Origin: Pseudomonas sp. ML96
GTDB lineage: Bacteria; Pseudomonadota; Gammaproteobacteria; Pseudomonadales; Pseudomonadaceae
NCBI RefSeq assembly: GCF_000761545.1
Contig: NZ_JPMY01000010.1
Span: 124,001 to 188,000 of the forward strand
Direction of reading: 5' to 3'
Length of the DNA stretch: 64,000 bases
The notes beneath the pieces were generated by a model, which saw only the letters and a list, made by a program, of their open reading frames with translations, ran no database searches and had not been told where the DNA came from. How positions within the stretch are numbered: the first letter of the stretch is position 1; each line of letters opens with the position of its first letter. The translations under genes and the position numbers were made by a program. Below are positions 1 through 8,128 of this stretch, in pieces.

Positions 1-539
1 GAAACCGACGCCGGGGTGTTGAGGATGTTGGTCGCCACCTTGCCGCCGACCCACAGCTCCTGGGTCACCACCGAGGCAGCAGGGTCCTCTGCGGCCGCCT
101 GGGAGTTGATCAGGATGGGCGCCAGGCGATAGGTCTCCTCGGCTTGCGCCACCTGCAACCCGTAGCTGCCATCGTCCTGCTGCACCGCCACCAGGCCGGT
201 ACCGGACAGCAGCGCGGCCAGGCCGTCCGCTACCGCATAGCTGCCCTGCAGGCCTGGGCTGGTCACGCCCTCGGCCAGGCTGCCGGCGCCAACCAGGTAC
301 ACGCCCGCCTCGCGGGAGAAGCGCGTCAGCGCGCTGGCCAGCGGACCTGCCGGAATGTCGTAGCTGCGCTCGGCGGCAACTGCGGCGCTGTCTTCGGCCA
401 TGGCGAGCGGCGACCAGCTGGCCAGGCTCACGGCACTGCCCAACAGCGCCAGGTGAAGCGCCAGGCTCAGCGGGCGCAGGGCAAAGACGTGTGCGGCGAC
501 ACCCGGACGGGCAACGCGCTGGTGACAGCGGTGGGACAT
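1..539 (-). CDS. TonB-dependent siderophore/ferric receptor, FecA-type, N-terminal part (cut by window edge)
   Basis: Outer-membrane receptor for a ferric chelate; only about the first 179 residues are present because the gene runs off the left edge. A signal peptide ends near PLAMA. The next ~75 residues (from ERSYDIPAGPLASALTRF) form a secretin/TonB short N-terminal (STN) domain, found only in receptors that signal to an anti-sigma factor. The start of the plug follows (KVATNILNTPASVSV). ATG at 539 is preceded by a GAGGA-like ribosome site about 10 nt upstream. The gene lies 166 nt downstream of the FecR gene on the same strand, the usual fecI-fecR-fecA order. The ligand cannot be told from this part. 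Confidence 0.85.
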   Translation of the reverse strand, partial: MSHRCHQRVARPGVAAHVFALRPLSLALHLALLGSAVSLASWSPLAMAEDSAAVAAERSYDIPAGPLASALTRFSREAGVYLVGAGSLAEGVTSPGLQGSYAVADGLAALLSGTGLVAVQQDDGSYGLQVAQAEETYRLAPILINSQAAAEDPAASVVTQELWVGGKVATNILNTPASV

Positions 540-705
540 GGACGGCATTCCTCTGGAGCAAGGGTTGATGAGCGAAGACCCTCAACAGGCAATGCCACGC
601 GGCCGCTCGAGGCGCCGATTCGGCGATGTTTCATGTCTTCTTACTGGGTAAACCAGCGAGCAGACAAAACCCGGAACCCCTTTCCTGAAATTTTTCTGGC
701 CTGGC

Positions 706-1695
706 TCAGCGCCGGGCTTCGATGCTCGCCCACCAAGGCATGGGCTGCTCGATACGGATCGGCAACGCCGAGGCCAGCATGCGCAGCACGCGCTCGGAAT
801 CCTGGATGGGGAAGTTGCCGTACACCCGCAGCTCGGCCACCTCGTCGGCCACGCCGAGGTGGCCGTGGCGATAGCGACGCAGCTCCTGCACCACCTCGCG
901 CAGGGAGATGTTGTCGGCCAGCAGCGTGCCCTGGGTCCAGGCTTCGCGGGCCGCATCAGCGGCCAGACTGTCGCCGATGCGCTCGGCGTCGAACTGGGCC
1001 TGCTGGCCGGCGCCGACCACGCGGACTTCTCCACTGGCAGTGCGGATTTCCACGGCGCCTTCATAGACGGCCAGCCAGGTGCGTTCACTATCACCGCGTA
1101 CGTTGAAACGCGTGCCCAGGGCCTGCAGGCGCCCGTGCTCGGTCTCGACATAGAAGGGCCGCGCGTCCTTGGCGGTGGCGATGAACACCTCGCCGCGCAG
1201 CAGCGTGACGACACGCGCACGGGCGCTGAAGGTAAGGTCGATGGCGCTGGCGGTGTTGAGCCAGGCGCGCGAGCCATCGGCCAGGGTCATTTCACGCTGC
1301 TCGCCAGTGACGGTACGGTGATCCGCGCCCATGGCCATCAGGCTCGACGGCAGCAGCGCTTCGCGCCAGCCCAACCAGCCGCACAGGCTGCCGGTGGTAA
1401 TGACCGCCATCCCGGTCAGCAAACGGCGCCGCGAGTGCATGCGCCCGGCGGCGATATCCAGCGCATCGGCAGCCAGGCGCGTATCGGGCCGGCCACGCAG
1501 CGGTTCGAAATCACGGCTGATGCCTTCGACATAGCGCCAGGCCTGCTCGTGCAGCAGGTCCTCGCCCAACCAGGCCTGCCAGTGGGCACGCTGCTGGGCA
1601 CTGGCCTGGCCGTCACGCAGGGTGGCGTACCAGTAGGCCGCCTGCTCCAGCACGGCATGCGACGGCAAGCTTGGCTCGTAGGCACGGCTCTCCAT
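706..1695 (-). CDS. FecR-family anti-sigma/sigma regulator
   Basis: Inner-membrane protein that relays receptor occupancy to the partner ECF sigma factor. The 329-residue product has an N-terminal DUF4880 segment (AAYWYATLRDG, cytoplasmic sigma-binding part), one membrane helix around residues 89-111, a FecR domain at about 125-220 (MTLADGSRAWLNTASAI is the usual signature), and a C-terminal DUF4974-like segment that should contact the receptor STN domain. I chose ATG 1695 because it overlaps the sigma gene stop by one base (TGATG), which implies translational coupling. An in-frame extension upstream exists but reads through the sigma gene in another frame. Confidence 0.9.
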   Translation of the reverse strand: MESRAYEPSLPSHAVLEQAAYWYATLRDGQASAQQRAHWQAWLGEDLLHEQAWRYVEGISRDFEPLRGRPDTRLAADALDIAAGRMHSRRRLLTGMAVITTGSLCGWLGWREALLPSSLMAMGADHRTVTGEQREMTLADGSRAWLNTASAIDLTFSARARVVTLLRGEVFIATAKDARPFYVETEHGRLQALGTRFNVRGDSERTWLAVYEGAVEIRTASGEVRVVGAGQQAQFDAERIGDSLAADAAREAWTQGTLLADNISLREVVQELRRYRHGHLGVADEVAELRVYGNFPIQDSERVLRMLASALPIRIEQPMPWWASIEARR

Positions 1696-2249
1696 CAGCC
1701 GAGCGGCTCCTGGCGCAACGCGGCGACCGTTGCACTGGCGCGCAGGGTCAGACAGGCGAGCATGGCCTGGGCCACGTACTTGCGCACCATGCGCCCGGAA
1801 ACCCCCAGCTCTGCCCCAACCTCGTCGTCGGTCATCTCGCACACCACGGCCAGGATGAAGCCGCGCGCGGCCTTGGCCGACAGCGTCTGCAGCATGCCGC
1901 TGATTTCTTCCAGGGCTTGCAGCACCGCAGCCTGGCGCTCGGCGGAGGGGTATTGGTCTTCCGGCAACGCGGCCAGGGTGTCGAGCCAGGCGCGTTCGAT
2001 CTCCTGGCGCCGCCACAGGTTGATGCACAGGTTCTTAGCGGTGGTGCGCAGGTAGGCGCGGGCCTCGCCCATGCTGGTGAAACGTGGCTGGCTGGCTCCG
2101 CCGATCAGGCGCAGGAAGGTGTCCTGGGCCAGGTCCGCGGCATCGCAGGCGTGCCCCAGGCGCCGGCGCAACCAGGCCTGCAACCAACCGTGATGGTCGC
2201 AGTACAGGGTCTCCAGCGTTGGAGGGGTGGCATAGGCAGATGAGCTCAC
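1695..2249 (-). CDS. ECF RNA polymerase sigma factor, FecI-type
   Basis: Extracytoplasmic-function sigma factor of 184 residues, the normal length. Region 2 lies at about residues 14-80 (DAADLAQDTFLRLI, then YLRTTAKNLCINLWRR) and region 4 at about 110-165 (SAKAARGFILAVVCEMTDDEVGAELGVS reads as a helix-turn-helix; quoted here only to show position). Start is GTG at 2249 with a weak GGTGA upstream. It should transcribe the adjacent receptor gene when the receptor binds its ligand. A Fur-like box lies 55-75 bp upstream, which fits iron-repressed expression. Confidence 0.9.
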   Translation of the reverse strand: MSSSAYATPPTLETLYCDHHGWLQAWLRRRLGHACDAADLAQDTFLRLIGGASQPRFTSMGEARAYLRTTAKNLCINLWRRQEIERAWLDTLAALPEDQYPSAERQAAVLQALEEISGMLQTLSAKAARGFILAVVCEMTDDEVGAELGVSGRMVRKYVAQAMLACLTLRASATVAALRQEPLG

Positions 2250-2302
2250 AGGCAGTCACCACGCCGCTGGGTGGCGTCCCGCGGGCATCAAGATCTTTAG
2301 AG

Positions 2303-2322
2303 CAAATGAGAATTGCTATTAA
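2303..2322. promoter_or_regulatory. Fur-like operator upstream of the FecI-type sigma gene
   Basis: The AT-rich stretch AAATGAGAATTGCTATTAA stands out in a GC-rich intergenic region and resembles the Fur consensus GATAATGATAATCATTATC. It lies just upstream of an iron-signalling sigma gene, where Fur control is standard. Assigned by eye. Confidence 0.6.
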
Positions 2323-2430
2323 TCATCACACAACTAGCCATCTGCCAGCAACTCGGCCTCCCCTTGCCGGCGGCGCTACTGGTCCATCAGCTCAAAGCGC
2401 GTTGCCAGAAATGACTCGGTGAGATGCCGA

Positions 2431-2835
2431 TCAGGGCGCCGGCTTTTCCACCCGCTCCAGCTTGTACAGCTTGTCGATCTGGCAGATCTGCGGCACGCCG
2501 CCCATGCCGTCGAACACCGTCACATGGTCAAGGTGGGTCAGCAGGCCGACGGTCGAGCTGTAGCCGATGGTGCTGCTGAAATTGAGGCGATCGCAGTCGC
2601 GGGAGAATTCGAGCAGGTAGCGCCGTCCCGGCGCACGGCCGAGCACGATATGGCGCTTGTCCAAGTAGTCCCAGTCGTCGATCTCGTAGCGACTGATCGA
2701 CTCCTGCGGCTCGCCCTGGACCAGCCCCAGCTTGGCCAGGTGCTGGTCTAGCGGCAGTTGTGCATCACGCACATGCTCGCTGGAGGCACAGCCGGCCAGC
2801 GTCAGCAACGCACACAGCGCCAGGGTCGATTTCAT
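2431..2835 (-). CDS. Small lipoprotein, DUF6491-like
   Basis: Predicted 134-residue lipoprotein with a short signal peptide and lipobox LTLAGC (Cys at about 15). The mature part contains the segment YEIDDWDYLDKRHIVLG and a cysteine pair (CDRLNF and ICQID) that could form a disulfide. It resembles the DUF6491 family as I remember it; function unknown. ATG 2835 was chosen over an upstream in-frame ATG because GGAGG lies 5 nt before it and the signal peptide starts there. It is divergent from the downstream channel gene, with no operon partner. Confidence 0.72.
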   Translation of the reverse strand: MKSTLALCALLTLAGCASSEHVRDAQLPLDQHLAKLGLVQGEPQESISRYEIDDWDYLDKRHIVLGRAPGRRYLLEFSRDCDRLNFSSTIGYSSTVGLLTHLDHVTVFDGMGGVPQICQIDKLYKLERVEKPAP

Positions 2836-2967
2836 GGGCACCTCCATTCGACAGAAACACCTCAGGACACAAGCATGGCCCACGCCCAGCCGCCAGGTTT
2901 GTTAGGGTAATGCGCTGCGCTTACCTTCCGCCGCCTGCGGAAAACCACGAACCGCTCGAGGAGCTCC

Positions 2968-4221
2968 ATGCCCGAACAGTATCGCGAAGCCCTGCAGTGG
3001 CTCGAACAGCACCAGCAACTCTACACCCTGATCAGCCTCAGCCTGCTGGCCCTGGCCGCCTGGATCGCCAACTGGCTGGTCAAGCGCATCCTCCTGCGCG
3101 CTCTGTACCGCGGCCTGCGCGCCACCCAGCTGGACCGCAGCATCGCCGACTCGCCGGTGATCTCGCGTCTGGCCAACATAGTGCCGGCGCTGATCCTGTC
3201 GCTGGGCATCGCCCTGATCCCCAACCTGCCGGGCGAAGTGACGGAGATCGTGCGCAACGTCTGCGGCGCCTTCGTGGTCCTGACCCTGGCGCTGGCCATC
3301 AGCGAAGTGCTGAACCTGATCAACACGCTCTACCAGCGCCGCCCGGACGCCAATCTGCGGCCGATCAAGGGCTATGTGCAGGTGCTCAAGATCGCGGTCT
3401 TCGCCATCGCCACCATCCTCATCATCGCCGCCCTGGTCGACCGCTCGCCGCTGATCCTGCTGTCGGGACTCGGCGCCATGGCCGCGGTGCTGCTGCTGAT
3501 CTTCCAGGACACCCTGCTGTCGCTGGTGGCCAGCGTGCAGATCAGCTCCAACGACATCATCCGCGTCGGCGACTGGGTCGAGATGCCCCAGCTCAACGCC
3601 GATGGCGACGTGATCGACATCGCCCTGCACACGGTAAAGGTGCAGAACTGGGACAAGACCATCACCACCATCCCGACCAAGCGCTTCATCACCGACTCGT
3701 TCAAGAACTGGCGCGGCATGCAGGAATCCGGCGGCCGCCGGATCAAGCGCAGCCTGCATCTGGACCAGAACAGCGTGCGCTTCCTGGATGCCGAAACCCA
3801 GGCGCAGTTGCACCGCTTCGACCTGCTCGGCGACTACCTCGACAACAAACAGGCCGAACTGCAGCAATACAACGCCAGCCTCAGCGACCCGCTCAACGGC
3901 CGCCAGCTGACCAACCTCGGCACCTTCCGCGCCTACGTCGAACACTACCTGCGCACAAATCCGGAAGTACACCAGCAGATGACCCTGCTGGTGCGCCACC
4001 AGCAGCCCAACGAGAACGGCCTGCCGCTGGAGATCTACTGCTTCACCAATACCGTGGCCTGGGCCCAGTACGAGCGCATCCAGGCGGACATCTTCGACCA
4101 CCTGCTGGCGATCCTGCCGGCCTTCGGCCTGCGTGTGTTTCAGAACCCTAGTGGCGGCGACCTACGCATACTGGCAGGCAACTTCCCTACCGTTCGTCGC
4201 CAGGAGCCGGACTCGGTTTAA
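2968..4221 (+). CDS. ybdG: Mechanosensitive channel, MscS family, YbdG-like
   Basis: Inner-membrane small-conductance mechanosensitive channel protecting against hypo-osmotic shock. The 417 residues match the YbdG branch (about 415 aa in E. coli). Membrane segments are seen around 18-38, 70-88, 95-117, 137-155 and a pore helix near 168-190 (GLGAMAAVLLLIFQDTLLS). The cytoplasmic beta domain follows with VGDWVEMPQLNADGDVIDI and VQNWDKTITTIPT, both typical of YbdG. ATG 2968 follows GAGGAGCTCC. Its stop codon overlaps the candidate FliA promoter of the next gene. Confidence 0.9.
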   Translation: MPEQYREALQWLEQHQQLYTLISLSLLALAAWIANWLVKRILLRALYRGLRATQLDRSIADSPVISRLANIVPALILSLGIALIPNLPGEVTEIVRNVCGAFVVLTLALAISEVLNLINTLYQRRPDANLRPIKGYVQVLKIAVFAIATILIIAALVDRSPLILLSGLGAMAAVLLLIFQDTLLSLVASVQISSNDIIRVGDWVEMPQLNADGDVIDIALHTVKVQNWDKTITTIPTKRFITDSFKNWRGMQESGGRRIKRSLHLDQNSVRFLDAETQAQLHRFDLLGDYLDNKQAELQQYNASLSDPLNGRQLTNLGTFRAYVEHYLRTNPEVHQQMTLLVRHQQPNENGLPLEIYCFTNTVAWAQYERIQADIFDHLLAILPAFGLRVFQNPSGGDLRILAGNFPTVRRQEPDSV

Positions 4222-4244
4222 GTCCGATTAAGCGCAGCCGATCT
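4218..4244 (+). promoter_or_regulatory. Candidate FliA (sigma-28) promoter of the flagellinolysin gene
   Basis: TTAAGTCC, 11 nt, then GCCGATCT, compared with the sigma-28 consensus TAAAGTTT-N11-GCCGATAA (5/8 and 6/8 matches with exact spacing). The -35 part overlaps the stop codon of the upstream channel gene. Predicted transcription start is near 4251, about 45 nt before the ATG. Late flagellin genes normally use this promoter class. Confidence 0.6.
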
Positions 4245-4295
4245 ACACACTGAAGCCAGACTGCCGTTTGGCTGACTTGCGTGTGAGCCGACTAG

Positions 4296-5981
4296 ATGCT
4301 GACGGTCAATACCAACATCGCCTCGTCGTTCACGCGTCGCCAACTGGAAAGCAACAGTTCGGGGTTGAATACGGCATTGCAGCGCCTGTCCACAGGGCAG
4401 CGCATCAATAGTGCTAAAGACGATGCCGCCGGACTGCAGATATCCAACCGTCTGACCTCGCAAGTGCGAGGGCTGAATGTAGCGACGCGGAATGCCAACG
4501 ACGGCATATCGCTGCTGCAGGTGGCAGAAGGTGCGCTACAAAGCGTGACCGACGCTCTGCAGCGTGTTCGCGCGCTCGGCCTACAGGCAATGAACGGCTC
4601 CAACGGTCCGGAGGAGCGCCAAGCGCTGAACCAAGAGGCTCAGCAGCTGCTGCAGGAAATCAACAGAGTCAACGAGACCACCACCTTCGCCGGCCGCAAG
4701 ATATTCGACCAGGGCGAGTTTTCCGTACTCGGCGACCTGGACAAGCGAGCAGCCCTCAATTCGCTTAAGGGCTTCTGGATCAGCGAAGGCGAGCAACGCG
4801 TGTTCGACGCCTTCGGGCTGCGTGCCGATGGCGCGGAGCTGGAAATCACCTTCAGCGACAATCCCGCGAGCCAAGCCCTTGCATCAGTCTCCTACTCGGG
4901 AGCAGACGGCAGCGGCCGCGTCCTGAACCAGGTCATGGACGTCAATCTGGCCTATTTCGATGCCTCTACCCTGCCCAACGGGGGCACCAACTCTGCGCAG
5001 TACACCGACCGCGTCATTGCCCACGAGATGGCCCACGCGGTGATGGGCCGCACCATGAATTTCGCAGCGGGCCTGCCCAGCTGGTTCATAGAGGGTGCCG
5101 CCGAAGCAGTACACGGTGCCGATGAGCGCCTCGCCGGCGATACGGCTGGCGGCACCAACGTTGCTGGCATTCTGGCTGCCTTCAACGCTGACGATGTCAG
5201 CGCCAGCCCCGGCTACTCGGGCGGCTATGCCGCCATTCGCTATATGCATGACCAGGTCAAGGCTGCAGGCGGCAAGGGCATCAAGGACATCATGGGCTAT
5301 CTGCAGTCCCACGCCGGCTCGACACTCGATCAGGCCCTGACCAATGCCAGCCGCGGCGCCTTCGCCAGCCTCAATGACTTCGAAACCCAGTTCAACGCCG
5401 ACGCCGCCACCTATGTGGCAGCAATGGATCTGACCAATAGCGATACGGGCGCCATTGGCGGCCTCGATGCCGACGGCGGGCCCGAGTTGTCCGCAGAGGA
5501 TGTTCTACCCAACCAGGGAACAGGCTCCCCTGGATCGCAAGGGTTCAGCCTGGTCGAACCCGAGCTGTTCAGCGAGAACGGAGTGGGCGGCAATAACCTG
5601 ACCCAGTTCCAGGTTGGCGCAGAGGCCTACGAAACCATCCAGTTCGGCTTCAGCTCCTTTAGCGCCGACGCCCTCGCATTGAGCCGCCTCGACCTCACGG
5701 ACACCCCTGGACTGGCAGTCATGGATATCGACGACGCCCTGGCTTATATCGACCGCCAACGTGCTTACATGGGTGCTATCCAGAACCGCCTGCAAAGCAC
5801 CGTCGAGAACCTGCAAAGCATTGCGGAAAATGCCGCGGCCAGCCGCTCCCGCATTGTGGACACCGACTTCGCCTCCGAAACCGCCACCCTGGTTTCCAAG
5901 CAGATCATTCAACAAGCAGCCCAGAGCGTGCTGGCTCAGGCCAACCAGCAACCACAAGCGGTGCTCAGTCTCTTGGCATAA
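4296..5981 (+). CDS. Flagellinolysin: flagellin with an inserted zinc-metalloprotease domain
   Basis: A 561-residue flagellin, longer than a simple one. Residues 1-140 are the N-terminal D0/D1 coiled-coil ([27 protein letters not shown]). Residues ~470-561 are the C-terminal D1/D0 ([15 protein letters not shown], ending in [13 protein letters not shown]). The variable middle is replaced by a protease domain with HEMAH at residues 243-247 (bases 5022-5036) and a downstream WFIEGAAE whose E266 is the likely third zinc ligand, a gluzincin arrangement. This matches flagellinolysins, proteolytic flagellins that assemble into filaments. The gene is isolated from other flagellar genes, sits behind a FliA-like promoter, and uses more A/T-ending codons (several ATA) than its neighbours, suggesting transfer. 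The ribosome site is weak. Activity and substrate are inferred. Confidence 0.9.
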   Translation: MLTVNTNIASSFTRRQLESNSSGLNTALQRLSTGQRINSAKDDAAGLQISNRLTSQVRGLNVATRNANDGISLLQVAEGALQSVTDALQRVRALGLQAMNGSNGPEERQALNQEAQQLLQEINRVNETTTFAGRKIFDQGEFSVLGDLDKRAALNSLKGFWISEGEQRVFDAFGLRADGAELEITFSDNPASQALASVSYSGADGSGRVLNQVMDVNLAYFDASTLPNGGTNSAQYTDRVIAHEMAHAVMGRTMNFAAGLPSWFIEGAAEAVHGADERLAGDTAGGTNVAGILAAFNADDVSASPGYSGGYAAIRYMHDQVKAAGGKGIKDIMGYLQSHAGSTLDQALTNASRGAFASLNDFETQFNADAATYVAAMDLTNSDTGAIGGLDADGGPELSAEDVLPNQGTGSPGSQGFSLVEPELFSENGVGGNNLTQFQVGAEAYETIQFGFSSFSADALALSRLDLTDTPGLAVMDIDDALAYIDRQRAYMGAIQNRLQSTVENLQSIAENAAASRSRIVDTDFASETATLVSKQIIQQAAQSVLAQANQQPQAVLSLLA

Positions 5982-6069
5982 TGCCGCGCAAGCTTGAGTC
6001 ACACCCAATCCAATCCCCGCAATAAAAACTCGCCCAATAGCAAAACCAGCACTTAAATAGCGTTTTACC

Positions 6070-6110
6070 GACAACCCTTGCCATCATTTACCTTCGGCAT
6101 TAGGGTTGTC
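6070..6110. promoter_or_regulatory. Hairpin just upstream of the leuA leader ORF
   Basis: Perfect 9-bp inverted repeat GACAACCCT (6070-6078) / AGGGTTGTC (6102-6110), extended inward by TGCC (6079-6082) / GGCA (6096-6099). No U-run follows, so it is not a standard terminator. It ends 3 nt before the ATG of the candidate leader peptide and may be an operator or an RNA structure controlling it. Confidence 0.5.
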
Positions 6111-6113
6111 AGC

Positions 6114-6191
6114 ATGAACATCGCCCACACCCTCATTCTGCTGCGTCAACACGCCTGCCTACGCCTGGTCAGCCCGCGACTGCGTGGCTGA
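6114..6191 (+). CDS. Candidate leuA leader peptide (25 aa)
   Basis: Short ORF 71 nt upstream of leuA, with 6 leucines in 25 residues (LILLR, CLRLV, RLRG) including one CTA, a rare codon in GC-rich pseudomonads and typical of attenuation control codons. I see no clear terminator/antiterminator pair between it and leuA, so the control mechanism is open. It could affect leuA by ribosome stalling and translational coupling. The ribosome site is weak (AGGGTTGTC, inside the upstream hairpin). Inferred from position and leucine content only. Confidence 0.45.
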   Translation: MNIAHTLILLRQHACLRLVSPRLRG

Positions 6192-6262
6192 ATCCCGCCT
6201 CCGACGCACACCTTTCGATTTCGCGATTCGCCCGGCCTGCCGCCGACCCAAGGATTAGTTCG

Positions 6263-7933
6263 ATGACCATGCTCAAAGACCCTTCGAAGAAGTACCGCCC
6301 GTTCACCCAGGTGCAACTCCCTGACCGCACCTGGCCGGACCAGATCATCGACAAGGCGCCGATCTGGCTGTCCACCGACCTGCGCGACGGTAACCAGTCG
6401 CTGATCGAGCCGATGGACGCCGAGAAGAAGATGCGCTTCTTCAAGTGCCTGGTCGCCGTGGGCCTGAAGGAAATCGAAGTGGGCTTCCCGTCCGCCTCGC
6501 AGACCGACTTCGACTTCGTTCGCGAGCTGATCGAAGGTGGCCACATTCCTGACGACGTGACCATCCAGGTGCTGACCCAGGCCCGCGAGGACCTGATCAC
6601 CCGCACCTTCGAGTCGCTCAAGGGCGCCAAGAAAGCCATCGTCCACTACTACAACGCCACCGCGCCGAGCTTCCGCCGCATCGTCTTCAACCAAGACAAG
6701 GCCGGCGTGGTCGAGATCGCCACCAGCGCCGCGCGGATCATCAAGCGCCTGGCCGCCACCCAGCCGGAAACCCAGTGGGGCTTCGAGTATTCGCCTGAAG
6801 TGTTCAGCTCCACCGAAATCGACTTCGCCGTCGAGGTGTGCAACGCGGTGATCGGCGTGTTCGAGCCGACTCCGGCGCAGAAGCTGATCCTCAACCTGCC
6901 GGCCACCATCGAGTGCGCCACGCCGAACAACTATGCCGACCAGATCGAGTGGTTCGGCCGCCACGTCGCCCGCCGCGACAGCGTGCTGATCAGCGTGCAC
7001 ACCCACAACGACCGCGGCACCGGCGTAGCCGCCTCGGAACTGGCGGTGATGGCTGGCGCCGACCGCGTCGAAGGCTGCCTGTTCGGCAATGGCGAGCGCA
7101 CCGGCAACGTCTGTCTGGTGACCCTGGCGCTCAACCTCTACACCCAGGGTGTCGACCCCGAGCTGGACTTCTCCGACATCGATGCCGTGCGCAAGGTGGT
7201 GGAAGAGTGCAACCAGCTGCCGGTGCACCCGCGCCACCCTTACGTTGGAGATCTGGTCCACACCGCCTTCTCCGGCTCGCACCAGGATGCGATCCGCAAG
7301 GGCTTCGCCCAGCAGGACCCGGAAGGCGTCTGGGAAGTGCCGTACCTGCCGATCGACCCAGCCGATATCGGTCGCGACTACGAAGCGGTGATTCGGGTGA
7401 ACAGCCAGTCCGGCAAGGGCGGCATCACCTTCCTGCTCGAGCAGGAATACGGTATCAGCCTGCCGCGCCGCATGCAGATCGAGTTCAGCCAGGTGGTACA
7501 GCGCGAGACCGACCGTCTCGGCCTGGAGATGACCGCCCAGCAGATCTACGGCCTGCTGCAGAGCGAATACCTGCAAGCCGACAGCCCGTACGTACTCAAG
7601 GGCCATCGCCTGCAGGAAGAGAACGGCATCTGCACCGTCGACGTCGACGTTACCTACGACGGCGAGGCGCGCCGCAAGCACGGCACCGGCAAGGGCCCGC
7701 TGGAGGCGCTGGTCGCCGCCCTGCCACAGAACATCGAGATCATGGACTACCACGAGCACGCCATCAGCGCCGGCACCAACGCCCAGGCCGTGGCCTATAT
7801 CGAGGTACGCCTGAACGGTGGCCGCCCGCTGCACGGCATCGGCATCGACGAGAACCTGACCACCGCGACCTTCCGCGCCCTGTTCAGCGCGCTCAACCGC
7901 GCCCTGGAGCAGGCCGAGGCCCAGGCCGCCTGA
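6263..7933 (+). CDS. leuA: 2-isopropylmalate synthase
   Basis: Condenses acetyl-CoA with 2-oxoisovalerate, the first committed step of leucine synthesis. The 556-residue length fits the long LeuA form used by pseudomonads. The N-terminal TIM barrel shows the catalytic STDLRDGNQ and the metal-binding HTHNDRGTG, followed by GNGERTGN. The last ~130 residues (from [12 protein letters not shown]) are the leucine-binding regulatory domain, so feedback inhibition is expected. ATG 6263 follows AAGGA. The gene is monocistronic, ending at a strong terminator. A 15-bp tandem duplication spans its stop codon. Confidence 0.97.
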   Translation: MTMLKDPSKKYRPFTQVQLPDRTWPDQIIDKAPIWLSTDLRDGNQSLIEPMDAEKKMRFFKCLVAVGLKEIEVGFPSASQTDFDFVRELIEGGHIPDDVTIQVLTQAREDLITRTFESLKGAKKAIVHYYNATAPSFRRIVFNQDKAGVVEIATSAARIIKRLAATQPETQWGFEYSPEVFSSTEIDFAVEVCNAVIGVFEPTPAQKLILNLPATIECATPNNYADQIEWFGRHVARRDSVLISVHTHNDRGTGVAASELAVMAGADRVEGCLFGNGERTGNVCLVTLALNLYTQGVDPELDFSDIDAVRKVVEECNQLPVHPRHPYVGDLVHTAFSGSHQDAIRKGFAQQDPEGVWEVPYLPIDPADIGRDYEAVIRVNSQSGKGGITFLLEQEYGISLPRRMQIEFSQVVQRETDRLGLEMTAQQIYGLLQSEYLQADSPYVLKGHRLQEENGICTVDVDVTYDGEARRKHGTGKGPLEALVAALPQNIEIMDYHEHAISAGTNAQAVAYIEVRLNGGRPLHGIGIDENLTTATFRALFSALNRALEQAEAQAA

Positions 7934-7966
7934 TCGCAGGCCGCCTGATCGGTCAGCCGTGAATGA

Positions 7967-7996
7967 AAACGCCGGGCACTGCCCGGCGTTTTCGTT
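7967..7996 (+). terminator. Intrinsic terminator after leuA
   Basis: AACGCCGGGC / GCCCGGCGTT stem with a 3-nt ACT loop, followed by TTTTCGTTT. Confidence 0.9.
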
Positions 7997-8128
7997 TGTG
8001 CTCCCAGGCTCAAGCGGCAGGCCCAGTTCCGCACCTCTGGGCATGCATCCGGCAGTATTGGGCAAGCTGCCTGTCACACCCGCGCTCTACTCTCTCCTGC
8101 GCTTACTGATCCGCTTCGGGAGAACTCC

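Noticed and set aside
4296..5981. Possible chimera or assembly error joining a flagellin and a protease gene
   Set aside because: The frame is continuous with no stop, and both flagellin ends and the protease motif are intact, matching a known protein class.
6146..8077. 643-codon open frame on the minus strand opposite leuA
   Set aside because: Antisense shadow of a real gene; GC-rich codon bias keeps the opposite frame open. No family motif, and leuA is certain.
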